Below are positions 26,117 through 35,283 of a DNA stretch of 45,172 bases, piece after piece (the first letter of the stretch is position 1; each line of letters starts with the position of its first letter). Position numbers and translations under genes: made by a program. The DNA is from Pseudomonadota bacterium (lineage in GTDB: Bacteria; Pseudomonadota; Alphaproteobacteria; UBA828): contig JAQBTG010000032.1 of NCBI GenBank assembly GCA_027624955.1, forward strand, positions 1 to 45,172. The letters are read 5' to 3'. The notes under the pieces are model-generated. The model was not told where the DNA came from. It worked only from the letters and a program-made list of their open reading frames with translations, and ran no database searches.

Positions 26117-27574
26117 CTAGTCGCGCCAGAATCTCGGCACAATCAAAATCAAAACCGTAAACAGCTCCAGGCGTCCCAACAACATGGCGAAGGACAGCAA
26201 CCATTTGGCCGCTTCGGGCAGGGATTGAAATGTGCCTGTTGGGCCGATGACGGGACCGAGCCCGGGTCCAACATTGGCGAGCGCCGTGGCAGCGCCGGAA
26301 ATGCTGGTAATGTAATCGAGCCCCATCAGCGAAAGCGCCATGGCCAATACGGCGAAGCTGACAACGAAAAGAAAAAAGAATCCCATCACGGCGCCCGGCA
26401 CAGTTTCCGGAATGGGCCGATGGTTATACTTCATGGGAAAAACGCCATGCGGCTGGATCAATTGATTGATTTGCACCCGCGCGGTTGCGTAAAGCACCTG
26501 GAAGCGAAACACCTTGATGCCGCCAGTGGTCCCGCCGGTACAGCCGCCGATAAACATCAGCACGGTAAAGGCCGGCAAAGCGAAACTGCCCCAACTGCCG
26601 AAATCGGCCGAGGAATAGCCGGTTCCGGTTAAAATCGAAACGGCATTGAAGGCGGCATAACGCACCGCATCGTCCACTGCCATGCCGCTTGACAGCCAGA
26701 GCCAGCCCGAAAGCGCCAACAGCGCGACCAGTAGGATTCCCATAAACCACCGCACCTGCGTATCACGCCACAAGCGCTTGGCGCCGCCACGCACGGCTTG
26801 CAGATAGAGCACAAACGGCAACGAGCCCAATATCATGAAGACGATGGCAATGGCTTCGATCGTCGGACTGTCGAACAATCCCAGGGAGCGATCTGACGTT
26901 GAATAGCCGCCGGTGGCGATGGTGGTCATGCCGTGGCAGATCGCCTGGAACGCGGTCATACCGGCCAGCCAGTAGGCTAGCGAATTGATCACGGTCAGTA
27001 CCAGATACACCGAGAAAATGGCTCCGGCGAGCTGCGCCGTGCGCGGCAGCACCCGCTCCGACTGGTCAGAGGATTCAGCGCGGAACAATTGCATACCGCC
27101 CACATTGAGCATCGGCAAAATTGCGATCGCCGTAACGATGATGCCGATACCTCCCAACCATTGGAGGAGCGCGCGCCACAATAGGATTCCCGGCGGTGCA
27201 TCATCGAGCCCAATGATGACGGTCGAGCCGGTGGTTGTCAGGCCGGACATCGCCTCAAAATAAGCGTCGCCGTAACTCAGGCCCAAATCGGAAAAGACGA
27301 AGGGCAGCGCGGCGAAGGCCGAAATGATTATCCAGCTGAACGTGGTGAGGATGAACGCCTGCTTGACGCTCAAATTCGCTTCGCCGGTACGGTTGACCAA
27401 GGCCATGGCGACGCCGATGAACAGCGTGAACATGGCGGCGGCAAGAAAAACCCGCCAGTCCCGATTGCCAGCGATAGCGTCAGCGATCGCAGGCAACAAC
27501 ATAGCCAGCGCGACCGTCGTCAGCAGAACCCCAATTACAAAGAATATGGGGCGAAAATCTTTAACCGAGCCCAT
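26117..27574 (-). CDS. trkH: TrkH/KtrB family potassium uptake membrane protein
   Basis: The 485-residue protein has about ten or more hydrophobic segments and the four pore-loop signatures of TrkH: FEAMSGLTTTGSTV, QAICHGMTTIATGGYSTSD, FNAVSILTGTGYSSADF and SGAATALANVGPG. These form the potassium filter. WLGGIGIIVTAIAILPMLNV, GGMQLFRAE and the cytoplasmic GTTGGIKVFRF are also typical. It would partner with a TrkA NAD-binding subunit, which is not in this window. The gene lies 77 bp downstream of folE on the same strand and may be read from the same transcript or its own promoter. Confidence 0.93.
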   Translation of the reverse strand: MGSVKDFRPIFFVIGVLLTTVALAMLLPAIADAIAGNRDWRVFLAAAMFTLFIGVAMALVNRTGEANLSVKQAFILTTFSWIIISAFAALPFVFSDLGLSYGDAYFEAMSGLTTTGSTVIIGLDDAPPGILLWRALLQWLGGIGIIVTAIAILPMLNVGGMQLFRAESSDQSERVLPRTAQLAGAIFSVYLVLTVINSLAYWLAGMTAFQAICHGMTTIATGGYSTSDRSLGLFDSPTIEAIAIVFMILGSLPFVLYLQAVRGGAKRLWRDTQVRWFMGILLVALLALSGWLWLSSGMAVDDAVRYAAFNAVSILTGTGYSSADFGSWGSFALPAFTVLMFIGGCTGGTTGGIKVFRFQVLYATARVQINQLIQPHGVFPMKYNHRPIPETVPGAVMGFFFLFVVSFAVLAMALSLMGLDYITSISGAATALANVGPGLGPVIGPTGTFQSLPEAAKWLLSFAMLLGRLELFTVLILIVPRFWRD

Positions 27575-27651
27575 TCAGCAAATGCTCCAGCGTAAGCGGA
27601 AGGAAACTTATGCGTGGTTCGGGCAATCGCCTACCTGGCGGACGAAGATCG

Positions 27652-28296
27652 TTAGCTGGAGGCCTTTCCGAGCGCATGTCCGATGAAGGCGAGGAATTCG
27701 CGCCGGGTCTTCGGATCGGAACGAAACGATCCGAGCATGCGGCTCGTCACCATCATAACGCCTCGTTTCTGGATGCCGCGTGTCGTCATGCAGTGATGCG
27801 CCGCCTCGACCACGACGCCGACTCCGCGCGGATGGATCACTTCATCCAGCGCGTCTGCGATTTGCGCAGTCATTTTTTCCTGGATCTGTAAACGCCGGGC
27901 GTAAACATCCACGATACGGGCCAGTTTGCTGATGCCGACGACGCTCTTATCAGGCAAATAGCCAATATGCACACGGCCGATAATGGGCGCCATGTGATGC
28001 TCACAATGGGAGCTGATTTCAATATCCTTGAGCACCACCATTTCGTCGTACCCGTTGGTCTCCTCGAAGGTCTTCTTCAAGATTTCCATCGGATCCTGGC
28101 CATACCCAGAATAAAATTCTTCATAGGAACGAACGACTCGGTCGGGCGTTTCCAACAAGCCCTCGCGGTCAGGGTCGTCTCCGGCCCACTGGATCAGAGT
28201 CCGCACGGCGGCGCACGCCTCATCTCTAGTGGGTCGTTGATCGATAGGGGCGGAAGAGCCCGCCGAGCTGGAATCATTTGTTACGTGTTTGCTCAA
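27652..28296 (-). CDS. folE: GTP cyclohydrolase I
   Basis: The 214-residue enzyme converts GTP to 7,8-dihydroneopterin triphosphate, the first step of folate synthesis. Zinc ligands appear in [19 protein letters not shown] (Cys and His) and [15 protein letters not shown] (Cys). [20 protein letters not shown] and [15 protein letters not shown] are family signatures. The start codon is TTG at 28294-28296, supported by ATAGGAGT a few bases upstream. The first 25 residues are a Ser-rich, poorly conserved tail. No other folate gene is adjacent. Confidence 0.96.
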   Translation of the reverse strand: MSKHVTNDSSSAGSSAPIDQRPTRDEACAAVRTLIQWAGDDPDREGLLETPDRVVRSYEEFYSGYGQDPMEILKKTFEETNGYDEMVVLKDIEISSHCEHHMAPIIGRVHIGYLPDKSVVGISKLARIVDVYARRLQIQEKMTAQIADALDEVIHPRGVGVVVEAAHHCMTTRGIQKRGVMMVTSRMLGSFRSDPKTRREFLAFIGHALGKASS

Positions 28297-28427
28297 GACA
28301 CCACTCCTATAGGCAAATAAATTGTGGGGTATAACGCCAGTCCTGCCTAGGGCGGCGGGGACGCGGGCAATGTCTATCGCCTAATTCACGCCCTTGCAAC
28401 TCACAGCGGCGCGACTTTTAACGGACT

Positions 28428-28820
28428 TCAATTGAGTCTCACTTGCTGATTAGGGTCATCCAGCGAAAAAGTCGGAATCATAGCTTCAAAACGCTCGCCG
28501 CCGTCCACTTCCATTTCATAAAAGCCGACCATAATGCCGGACGACGTCGATAGCGGACAACCGCTGGTATATTCAAAACTTTCTCCCGGCGCCAGGACCG
28601 GTTGTTCGCCAACCACCCCGGGGCCGCGCACTTCCTGCACCTGGCCTATTCCGTCGGTAATGCGCCAATAGCGGTTCAACAGTTGCACTGTCAGGGGGCT
28701 GTGATTGTGAATCGTCACATGATAGCCCCAAACATAGTGATTATTGTCCGGCTCTGACTGCTCGTCCAAGTAAAAAGGTCGAACCGTGATTTCAACCGAA
28801 TTTGTCATTTTCTGATACAT
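28428..28820 (-). CDS. apaG: ApaG (Co2+/Mg2+ efflux protein ApaG / DUF525 fold)
   Basis: This 130-residue protein is a complete ApaG domain, a small fibronectin-type beta sandwich of uncertain function. Signatures are [80 protein letters not shown] and [17 protein letters not shown]. The start at [11 protein letters not shown] matches the family N-terminus; ATGs at 28832 and 28808 are alternatives. It is flanked by folE and metZ on the same strand, separated by over 100 bp on each side, so it is probably a single-gene unit. Confidence 0.94.
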   Translation of the reverse strand: MYQKMTNSVEITVRPFYLDEQSEPDNNHYVWGYHVTIHNHSPLTVQLLNRYWRITDGIGQVQEVRGPGVVGEQPVLAPGESFEYTSGCPLSTSSGIMVGFYEMEVDGGERFEAMIPTFSLDDPNQQVRLN

Positions 28821-28930
28821 GATGTCGCCCACTATGCGCCGGCCCCTATGATATGCGCTTCTCCGGCCGTGCGCCGGTTTAATATTGTGGTACGCGCCCA
28901 GTTTGTCCAGTACCGGGCCACCGCCGCCTG

Positions 28931-30145
28931 CTAGCTGCTCAGAACGTCCAGAGCCTGAGCAAGATCGATTTTGATGTCTTCGACATCCTCTAGCCCGACG
29001 GAAAGACGCACCAAGCCATCGCCAATCCCGAGCGTCGCCCGGTCCTCGGGTGGCAAACGCTGGTGGGTGGTCGTCGCTGGATGGGTAATCAGGCTTTTCG
29101 AATCTCCAAGATTATTGGAAATATCGATCAGTCGGAGCCGGTCGAGAACGGCAAAGGCCGCATTTTTGCCACCGGCCACGTCGAAACTGACAATTGTCCC
29201 TCCAGCGCTCATCTGGCGTTTTGCGAGCGAATATTGCGGATGGCTCGCAAGCCCGGGATAGAGCACCCGCGCGACCCCGCTCCGGCCCTCGAGGAAAGTT
29301 GCAACTTTGAGGGCGTTGGCGCACATGCGCTCCACCCTCAGTTCCAGTGTTTCCAGGCCTTTCAGCAAAACCCAGGCGTTGAATGGACTTAGAGAGGGGC
29401 CCGTATGGCGTATGAAAGGCAGCAACTCCTCATCGACGAAGGCTTGGCTGGAGAGGATCGCGCCGCCTAAACAGCGGCCCTGCCCGTCAATATGTTTGGT
29501 TGCCGAATACACCACGATATCGGCGCCGAGCTGCAGGGCGGGCTGCAACAGGGGCGTGGCGAACACATTATCCACGACAAGTCGCGCGCCAACTTGATGC
29601 GCCATCTCCGAAACCGCTTTGAGATCGATAATCTCGAGCCCAGGATTTGACGGCGATTCTAGAAAGACGCAACGCGTGTCTGGGCGAAATGCGGCGCGCC
29701 ATTGATCCAGATCCGTGCCATCGACCAGCGTCACCTCGATGCCATAGCGCGGCAACAATTCACTCACGATGTAGAGACAGGAGCCGAACAAGGCGCGCGA
29801 CGAAACGATGTGATCGCCGGCCCGCAATTGCGCCATAAGGGAGGCAAACACGGCCGCCATCCCCGTGCTGGTCGCCTTACATGCCTCGGCACCCTCGATC
29901 AGGGCGAGGCGGCGCTCAAACATGGCGACTGTGGGATTTCCAAAGCGCGAATAGACGAAGCCCGGCGCGTTGCCTTTGAAGCGCGCCTCGGCCTGTCCCG
30001 CGTCGTCATAAACATAGCCCGAGGTCATAAATATGGCCTCGCTGGTCTCGCCATGCTCCGTACGCCGCGTGCCGCCGCGTACCATGCGGGTCGCCGGGCG
30101 CCACTGTTCTTCTTGAATTTCTTGAGTATCTGTAGGCTTCGCCAT
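28931..30145 (-). CDS. metZ: O-succinylhomoserine sulfhydrylase
   Basis: This 404-residue PLP enzyme of the Cys/Met metabolism family makes homocysteine from O-succinylhomoserine and sulfide. Motifs are [56 protein letters not shown] and the Schiff-base Lys in [20 protein letters not shown]. The C-terminus [20 protein letters not shown] fits MetZ. A strong ribosome site (TTGGAGG) precedes the ATG. The upstream leader holds a SAM-II riboswitch, which supports a methionine-pathway role and predicts repression by S-adenosylmethionine. Confidence 0.93.
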   Translation of the reverse strand: MAKPTDTQEIQEEQWRPATRMVRGGTRRTEHGETSEAIFMTSGYVYDDAGQAEARFKGNAPGFVYSRFGNPTVAMFERRLALIEGAEACKATSTGMAAVFASLMAQLRAGDHIVSSRALFGSCLYIVSELLPRYGIEVTLVDGTDLDQWRAAFRPDTRCVFLESPSNPGLEIIDLKAVSEMAHQVGARLVVDNVFATPLLQPALQLGADIVVYSATKHIDGQGRCLGGAILSSQAFVDEELLPFIRHTGPSLSPFNAWVLLKGLETLELRVERMCANALKVATFLEGRSGVARVLYPGLASHPQYSLAKRQMSAGGTIVSFDVAGGKNAAFAVLDRLRLIDISNNLGDSKSLITHPATTTHQRLPPEDRATLGIGDGLVRLSVGLEDVEDIKIDLAQALDVLSS

Positions 30146-30162
30146 CTTGCAGCACCTCCAAT

Positions 30163-30179
30163 AAAAAACCCCGACGGGT
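30163..30179 (-). terminator. Possible intrinsic terminator in the metZ leader
   Basis: On the minus strand ACCC and GGGGT enclose a short loop and are followed by a run of six T. It lies between the SAM-II aptamer and the metZ ribosome site. The stem is only four or five pairs long, so termination may be weak. The AAGGTC at the aptamer end can also pair with GACCTT (30180-30185), giving a candidate alternative fold. Confidence 0.4.
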
Positions 30180-30206
30180 CAAGGTCAGGGCTCATACTGG
30201 CTTCGA

Positions 30207-30260
30207 CCTTTTAGCGGGATGTTTAACGTGGCCGCAAGCCGGTCGGCTCAAATCGCCACG
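30207..30260 (-). promoter_or_regulatory. SAM-II riboswitch upstream of metZ
   Basis: On the minus strand the leader reads CGTGGCGATTTG, a small insert, CTTGCGGCCACGTTAAA, a short linker, then GCTAAAAGG. This is the SAM-II consensus: stem P1 (CGTGGC/GCCACG), the conserved GATTT and TTGC segments, and the GCTAAAAGG strand of the pseudoknot. The insert AGCC-GACC-GGCT can fold into an extra hairpin inside the P1 loop. SAM binding is known to repress methionine genes in alphaproteobacteria, and metZ is a typical target. Confidence 0.88.
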
Positions 30261-30312
30261 GTCGTAAAAGGTTGAAAACCACGTATTGCGCGCGCCGTCA
30301 AGGGGCGGCGCC

Positions 30313-31287
30313 CTAACCGTCTCCTACTGTGGCGCTGCAAGCACCACCGCCGAGGACGCAAAACCTGGCGCAATGTGGATGGTTGAGGCTTACCGGACGC
30401 TGTGTTGCCGCCGCCAGCGTCTTGCCAAGTTCGAATTCTGGTGCGTAGGGCAACAGCGTGCACGCAACCACAGCCGCCTGCGCCGCGCCCTTGCGCCGCA
30501 CCACCATGCGCGATGTCGCGCACATCATGCCAGCCTCATCTACACCCAATATGCCCCAACAGGCGCTGGTAATCTCGGCCACGTCGCGCCCGGCATCCAT
30601 TTCGGGGAACAGCACCAAGCTTTCCGCATCTTCCGCATCAAGGGCGACGCCATGCTCGACGAATAACGTCGCATAGCCGGCGCGCAGTTCAGCCTCGCTC
30701 TGGTGCCAAAGGGTACGGCCCGCCACACTCAAGGAAAATCCCGATCGCGCCAACCAGAGAAAACCTTCCATCATACGTTGCCACGAGCCGGCGCCGCGCT
30801 CCACATCGTGCAGCGTTTCGCCATAATGATCGATCGAGATACGTAAGACGAGATTTGCGCCGTATTCGGCCTTGAGGTCGAGCAAGCCTTGTTTATGCCG
30901 CAGCAGGGGGCGCATGGCATTGGTCAGGACCAGAACGCGATGGCCGCGTGCCAGGCTGTCGCCCAAAAGATCAAGAATCTCTGGGTTCATGAAAGGCTCG
31001 CCGCCGGTGAAGCCAATCTCCTCGGCGTCCCATGCTGGACCGTCCAACTCGTCTAAAAATTTATGCAGGTCGGCGCGAGTCAAATACGCCAGGCGGTCGT
31101 TGCGCGGGCTCGATTCGATATAACAATTTTCGCAGGTAATGTTGCACAGCGTGCCAGTGTTGAACCACAAGGTGCGCAGGCGTTTGAACGCCACCTCGGC
31201 GCGCTCTTGACCATCGGCGGTACGCTTGGGGTTTCTGAATTTTCGCGGATCCAGAGTCAGGCTATCGGACGGTTCAGGCTGATGCAT
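30313..31287 (-). CDS. Radical SAM enzyme with Cys-rich C-terminus
   Basis: The 324-residue protein carries the radical SAM signature CNITCENC (residues 48-55, CxxxCxxC) that binds a 4Fe-4S cluster and SAM. The GGEPFMNPEILDLL motif follows, as do the later strands RVLVLTNAM and LVLRISIDHYGE. The C-terminal 100 residues hold six further cysteines (SACWGI, GMMCATS, VVACTLLP, HCARFC, GGACS), compatible with one auxiliary Fe-S cluster of the SPASM/twitch type. Known SPASM enzymes modify peptides or proteins, but no small precursor-peptide gene was identified nearby. The substrate is unknown. The gene lies upstream of the metZ leader on the same strand and is divergent from tRNA-Gly. Confidence 0.86.
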   Translation of the reverse strand: MHQPEPSDSLTLDPRKFRNPKRTADGQERAEVAFKRLRTLWFNTGTLCNITCENCYIESSPRNDRLAYLTRADLHKFLDELDGPAWDAEEIGFTGGEPFMNPEILDLLGDSLARGHRVLVLTNAMRPLLRHKQGLLDLKAEYGANLVLRISIDHYGETLHDVERGAGSWQRMMEGFLWLARSGFSLSVAGRTLWHQSEAELRAGYATLFVEHGVALDAEDAESLVLFPEMDAGRDVAEITSACWGILGVDEAGMMCATSRMVVRRKGAAQAAVVACTLLPYAPEFELGKTLAAATQRPVSLNHPHCARFCVLGGGACSATVGDG

Positions 31288-31413
31288 CGAACTTTCGATC
31301 AGATTTGATTAGTGCCGCCGAATCGGCCGCTTGCCCCAGAATGGTGTCCATAGAGCTACCTGCAAAATCAAGGCAGTTCAATTCTCGGTGTCCGGCGGCA
31401 GCAGAGACGCCGC

Positions 31414-31441
31414 TTGCTTCGAGGGGGGAAACTTCACTATC
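31414..31441 (+). promoter_or_regulatory. Candidate promoter of tRNA-Gly
   Basis: TTGCTT (31414-31419) and ACTATC (31436-31441) are 16 bases apart and end 12 bases before the tRNA. The spacing fits a sigma-70 promoter, but both boxes are imperfect. Confidence 0.3.
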
Positions 31442-31453
31442 GTTGTGCTGCAT

Positions 31454-31524
31454 GCGGGTGTAGCTCAATGGTAGAGCGTAAGCTTCCCAAGCTTGTGACG
31501 GGGGTTCGATTCCCCTCACCCGCT
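31454..31524 (+). tRNA. tRNA-Gly (anticodon CCC)
   Basis: A 71-base cloverleaf can be drawn. The acceptor arms are GCGGGTG and CACCCGC, and the D arm is GCTC-AATGGTA-GAGC. The anticodon stem TAAGC/GCTTG holds the loop TTCCCAA, giving CCC for glycine GGG codons. The T arm is GGGG-TTCGATT-CCCC and the discriminator is T. CCA is not encoded. It is a single tRNA gene without signs of an integrated element beside it. Confidence 0.95.
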
Positions 31525-31552
31525 CAACGCACAATTTTACCGCTAGGCGACG

Positions 31553-32356
31553 CTACGACAGAGCCGCGCTAACGCTCCCCAAACCCTCAATTTCATAGCG
31601 GAACTCTTCGCCAGCCTCAGAGAACCGCGTGGCCAACGTGGAGCCAGTCATGACAATCATGCCGGCGCGGAGCTGCTTGCCCTGCCCGGCCAATAGACCG
31701 GCCAGCCAAGCCACGGATTCGAAGGGATGACCCATGGCGTCGCCGGTCACTCCGCTCTCAACGAACGCATCGTTCAAATACATCGCCACCGAGTTGGTTT
31801 TGAAGTCCAACGCCCGCCAATCCCCGACCGCTTGGCCGAGCACAATGCCGCCGCACCAGCTGTTGTCGACCATAATCGAGAGCGCATCCAACTCGCTATA
31901 GTCCGCGTTGCGGTCCTCGATCAATTCGAAAGCCGGCACGCAAGCCGCCACATAGCTACGTACGGATTCTGCGTCGAGCGGCAGCGCATCGAGCGGCACA
32001 TCCTTGGCGATTTCGACCGCAAGCTCGAATTCGATGCCGAGATGCATGAAATCGGCCAAATTCAAAGTTGCCGGAGAACGGTGCACGGTGGATTGAAAGA
32101 TCGTGCCGGCGATCGGCTCGTGCACGCCGCACAATTCGCGGATTTTCTCGGAGGTTAAGCCCACCTTATAGCCGGCGATTGAGCCGCGTCCGTCCTCGGT
32201 ATAGCGCGCATTCAACAGGTCCTGCACTTGATATCCGGCTGCCATGGTTGCCGGCCGCAAGGCGTCGCGGATCGGGCGAAACGGCGTCCGCGTTTTGTTT
32301 TCGGTGAAAAGGCGGTCCGCCAGTTCATGCATCGAGGGTTGCTGATGTTCGTTCAT
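31553..32356 (-). CDS. 2-keto-4-pentenoate hydratase / 4-oxalocrotonate decarboxylase family (MhpD-like)
   Basis: The 267-residue protein has the fumarylacetoacetase-type C-terminal fold of the MhpD/DmpH group. Visible are AAGYQVQDLLNARYTEDGRG, IAGYKVGLTSEKIRELCGV, FMHLGIEFELAVEIAKDVP (with the metal-binding Glu cluster ExE), VPAFELIEDRNADY and MTGSTLATRFSEAGEEF. Such enzymes add water to 2-hydroxypentadienoates or decarboxylate oxalocrotonate in meta-cleavage pathways. No ring-cleavage dioxygenase is nearby, so the substrate is open. It follows an aminotransferase gene by 36 bp on the same strand, with AGGAGAGG before the ATG. Confidence 0.84.
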   Translation of the reverse strand: MNEHQQPSMHELADRLFTENKTRTPFRPIRDALRPATMAAGYQVQDLLNARYTEDGRGSIAGYKVGLTSEKIRELCGVHEPIAGTIFQSTVHRSPATLNLADFMHLGIEFELAVEIAKDVPLDALPLDAESVRSYVAACVPAFELIEDRNADYSELDALSIMVDNSWCGGIVLGQAVGDWRALDFKTNSVAMYLNDAFVESGVTGDAMGHPFESVAWLAGLLAGQGKQLRAGMIVMTGSTLATRFSEAGEEFRYEIEGLGSVSAALS

Positions 32357-32392
32357 GTTGTTCCTCTCCTATCCGGGGCGGTGCCCGCGGCG

Positions 32393-33550
32393 CTAGCCGA
32401 GTACCCGCTCCAGGCGGTCCATGGCCCGGTTGAGCAACGCGGGGCGTGCGGCAAAACACAGGCGTAAATAACCTTCTCCAACGTCTCCAAAGGACGTTCC
32501 CGGCGCCAAGCCGACGCCGGCATCGTCTAATAGTCGCTTGGCAAATGCGAGGCTGTTGGTTTCCCCCTCGACCGAGAAAAAAGCGTAGAACGCGCCCTTC
32601 GGTTTAACCATGCCGATGCGGTTGAGAGACGACAAGCGGCGATAGACGAGATCGCGCCGTTCCTCGAAGGCGGCGCGCGATCGCGCGACATGCGCTTCAC
32701 CGTCGCGCAGCGCGACGATGCCGGCATGCTGCACGAAAGTGGCTGGCCCGGCGATGTTGTACTCCGTCAATTTTGCCAAAGTGAGCAATAGATCTGGCGG
32801 CGCGGTGATCCATCCCAGCCGCCATCCCGTCATGTTCCAGTTTTTTGAAAAACTGTTGATGATGATTACGCGGTCGTCCGGTTCGGCCAACTCGGCGATA
32901 GACGGCGCCAGGGTGCGCCCGTCATAAACCAGACGGGCATAGACATCGTCACACACCATCCAGATACCACGGGTGCGGCAGAAAGCGAAAATTGCTTCTA
33001 GGTCCGCGCGCTCCGCCATCCATCCAGTCGGATTGTTGGGTGAATTGATAAAAAGCGCTTTGACGCCCCTGCCGAGTGCATCGAACAGCTCATCCAAATC
33101 GATCGTCCATTCGCCGGCCACTTCGCGCAGCGGCACGACGCGGACCTTGGCGCTCAACACTTCGGCCGCGTGTACAGCGTTGGGCCAAATCGGCCCGATA
33201 ATGACCACCGTGTCGCCGGGATCGAGAATCGTCTGATAGGCTAGCATGATGCCGTGCATGCCGGACGTCGTGGCGGTAATGCGATCGATCGCCACCGGGC
33301 GCCGATACAGGCCGCTCATATAATCTGCAATCGCCTGGCGTAATTCTGGCACGCCACTATTCGGCACATAGAAGGTCTTATCGTCGGCTAGCGCTTGCAC
33401 CGCCGCTTGCTTAATAAAATCCGGTGTTGGTTCGTCTCCCTCGCCAAACCATAGTCCAATCACATCTTCCATTTTGTGACCAAGCTCCATGATCTGACGA
33501 ATCTGGCTTTCCGCCAGTTGGGCGACGCTATGGTTGATTTCGGCAGTCAT
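32393..33550 (-). CDS. Class I/II PLP-dependent aminotransferase
   Basis: With the start at MTAEINHSVAQLAESQIRQI the protein has 385 residues, as in aspartate-aminotransferase-like fold-type I enzymes. Motifs are IGLWFGEGDEPTPDF, NSPNNPTGWMAERADLEAIF (pyridoxal phosphate-binding Asn), VCDDVYARLVYDG and the Schiff-base Lys in NSFSKNWNMTGWRLGW, with the Arg of LRLCFAA near the C-terminus. The amino donor and acceptor cannot be told from sequence. It is the first gene of a pair with the hydratase-like gene, so it may make the oxoacid that the hydratase uses, or the reverse. Confidence 0.9.
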   Translation of the reverse strand: MTAEINHSVAQLAESQIRQIMELGHKMEDVIGLWFGEGDEPTPDFIKQAAVQALADDKTFYVPNSGVPELRQAIADYMSGLYRRPVAIDRITATTSGMHGIMLAYQTILDPGDTVVIIGPIWPNAVHAAEVLSAKVRVVPLREVAGEWTIDLDELFDALGRGVKALFINSPNNPTGWMAERADLEAIFAFCRTRGIWMVCDDVYARLVYDGRTLAPSIAELAEPDDRVIIINSFSKNWNMTGWRLGWITAPPDLLLTLAKLTEYNIAGPATFVQHAGIVALRDGEAHVARSRAAFEERRDLVYRRLSSLNRIGMVKPKGAFYAFFSVEGETNSLAFAKRLLDDAGVGLAPGTSFGDVGEGYLRLCFAARPALLNRAMDRLERVLG

Positions 33551-33615
33551 GGTCAGGCGTTCCGATCTTGTGGGCATGTTCTATAAAATGGCCGAACGAT
33601 ATCGGCTGGGTCGAT

Positions 33616-35283
33616 ATGAGCATAGCCGCCAGCGGCAATGCAATTCTGTTGCCAATCGGCTCAGGGCTACTAAACTCCGCTCGCGATCAAGTGCCAAGCG
33701 GGCTTCGAAGCCATGATTTATGTTACCATTTTCATAACCCGCAGCAGCCAGCGTTGCGTAAATTGAGCGCTATCGCGCCGGCCTCTTGGGTCCAGGGTTC
33801 GGACACCAAATCGCCGGTTGCCGTTATCGATATTGGCTCTAATTCAGTTCGCCTGGTGGTCTATGACGCGGCCAAGCGCGCGCCGATCCCGATATTCAAC
33901 GAAAAGGTCCTGTGCGGCCTCGGCCGGGGCCTCGATTCAACGGGCCGTCTCAATCCCGAGGGCGCCAAGCAGGCGCATGACAGCGTGCGCCGCTTCTCCG
34001 CGCTAACTGCCGCCATGGGCGTGACGGATATCAACGCCATCGCCACCGCAGCGGTGCGCGAGGCTCGCGACGGGCGGGACTTCGTCGCGGCGGTTGAGCG
34101 TGATTGCGGTATTCGCGTGCGCATTATCAGTGGCGAGGAAGAAGCCCGCCTTTCGGCGCTCGGCGTGCTCGCGGAAATACCGCACGCGAGCGGCATCATG
34201 GGCGATCTCGGCGGCGCCAGCCTGGAAATCGCGCATCTCCAGGGCGGCGAAAACCTACGGCAAGCGACGTTGCCGATCGGCCCGCTGCGCATGGTTTGCG
34301 GTCCAGACAAGGCCAATCCAAAGGGCGGCGATCGCGACGACATTGAACACCATCTCGCCCGTATGGGGTGGTTGCAATCAGCGCGCGGCGGTACGTTCTA
34401 TGCGGTCGGCGGGGCATGGCGGAGCTGGGCACGCATGCATATGCGCCGGGTCGATTATCCACTAAGTATCACCCATCACTACGAGATCACGGCCAAATCG
34501 GCGCTCGAATTCGCTGGGCGAATCGCCTTACTGACGCCGCACGCCCTGTCGGGATTTGCCGGCCTCGAGGAAGCGCGGGCAGCGTCCATTCCATTCGCCA
34601 ATATGCTGCTGAAACGACTGATCGAGAACTCCGGTGTCTCAAGCGTGCTGTTTTCGGCCTATGGCGTGCGCGAAGGGTTGATTTTCGACCGCCTGCCCGA
34701 TTCCTTGAAGGCGAAGGACCCGCTCATCGCCGCGTGCCGAAATCTGGCCGAGATGACCGGCCGCGCCACCGCCGACGGCGATGCGCTGTTCCGCTGGATG
34801 TCTCCGGCATTTGCGGATGAAACTCAGGACCAGGCGCGCCTGCGCCGCGCCGCCTGTCTGTTGGCCGATCTCGAATGGTCGGAGCATCCCGATTACCGGG
34901 CCGAACATGCGCTGCTGCGAATTCTGCGCTATCCGTTGATTGGCATCGATCACCCGGGCCGCGCCTACATGGCGCTGGCTGTCGCCTCGCGCCATGCCAA
35001 AGTGAGCGAAAAACTCCGCGCGGACTTCCTGCATGGCCTGCTCGGCGACGTGGAATCGAGCCGCGCGAAGGCCGCTGGCCTTGCCATGCGCTTGGCCTAT
35101 ACCTTTTCTGGCGGCGTCATATCGCTGCTCGAACAAACAGCTCTCCGGCGCGATGGCGACAGGCTAATGCTGGAGCTGCCCGACCATGCCGATGTGCTGG
35201 TCGGAGACGTGGTGCAGAGCCGCTTCCGCACGCTCGCCCAGGAGCTCGGCTGCCAGCCTCGCATCACCACCGCCGCGCTCTAA
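33616..35283 (+). CDS. ppx: Exopolyphosphatase / guanosine pentaphosphatase (Ppx/GppA family)
   Basis: The protein has about 555 residues. Signatures of the ASKHA fold are VAVIDIGSNSVRLVVYD, NEKVLCGLGRGLDSTGRLNP, AIATAAVREARDGRDFV, RIISGEEEARLSALGVLA and GIMGDLGGASLEIAHL. They are followed by a helical C-terminal domain of the alphaproteobacterial Ppx type. It would degrade polyphosphate from the ends or hydrolyse pppGpp. The start is uncertain: ATG 33616 has only a weak ribosome site, and TTG 33754 lies closer to the conserved region, which begins at about residue 66. It converges with the ammonia-lyase gene with no bases between the stops. Confidence 0.9.
   Translation: MSIAASGNAILLPIGSGLLNSARDQVPSGLRSHDLCYHFHNPQQPALRKLSAIAPASWVQGSDTKSPVAVIDIGSNSVRLVVYDAAKRAPIPIFNEKVLCGLGRGLDSTGRLNPEGAKQAHDSVRRFSALTAAMGVTDINAIATAAVREARDGRDFVAAVERDCGIRVRIISGEEEARLSALGVLAEIPHASGIMGDLGGASLEIAHLQGGENLRQATLPIGPLRMVCGPDKANPKGGDRDDIEHHLARMGWLQSARGGTFYAVGGAWRSWARMHMRRVDYPLSITHHYEITAKSALEFAGRIALLTPHALSGFAGLEEARAASIPFANMLLKRLIENSGVSSVLFSAYGVREGLIFDRLPDSLKAKDPLIAACRNLAEMTGRATADGDALFRWMSPAFADETQDQARLRRAACLLADLEWSEHPDYRAEHALLRILRYPLIGIDHPGRAYMALAVASRHAKVSEKLRADFLHGLLGDVESSRAKAAGLAMRLAYTFSGGVISLLEQTALRRDGDRLMLELPDHADVLVGDVVQSRFRTLAQELGCQPRITTAAL

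Noticed and set aside
31454-31524. tRNA-Gly as an integration site for a mobile element
   Set aside because: No integrase, no repeat of the tRNA 3' end and no change in base composition were seen beside it.
31274-31534. Minus-strand 86-codon frame across tRNA-Gly
   Set aside because: It covers the tRNA gene antisense. Its protein-like start is an artefact of tRNA sequence often seen in false ORFs.
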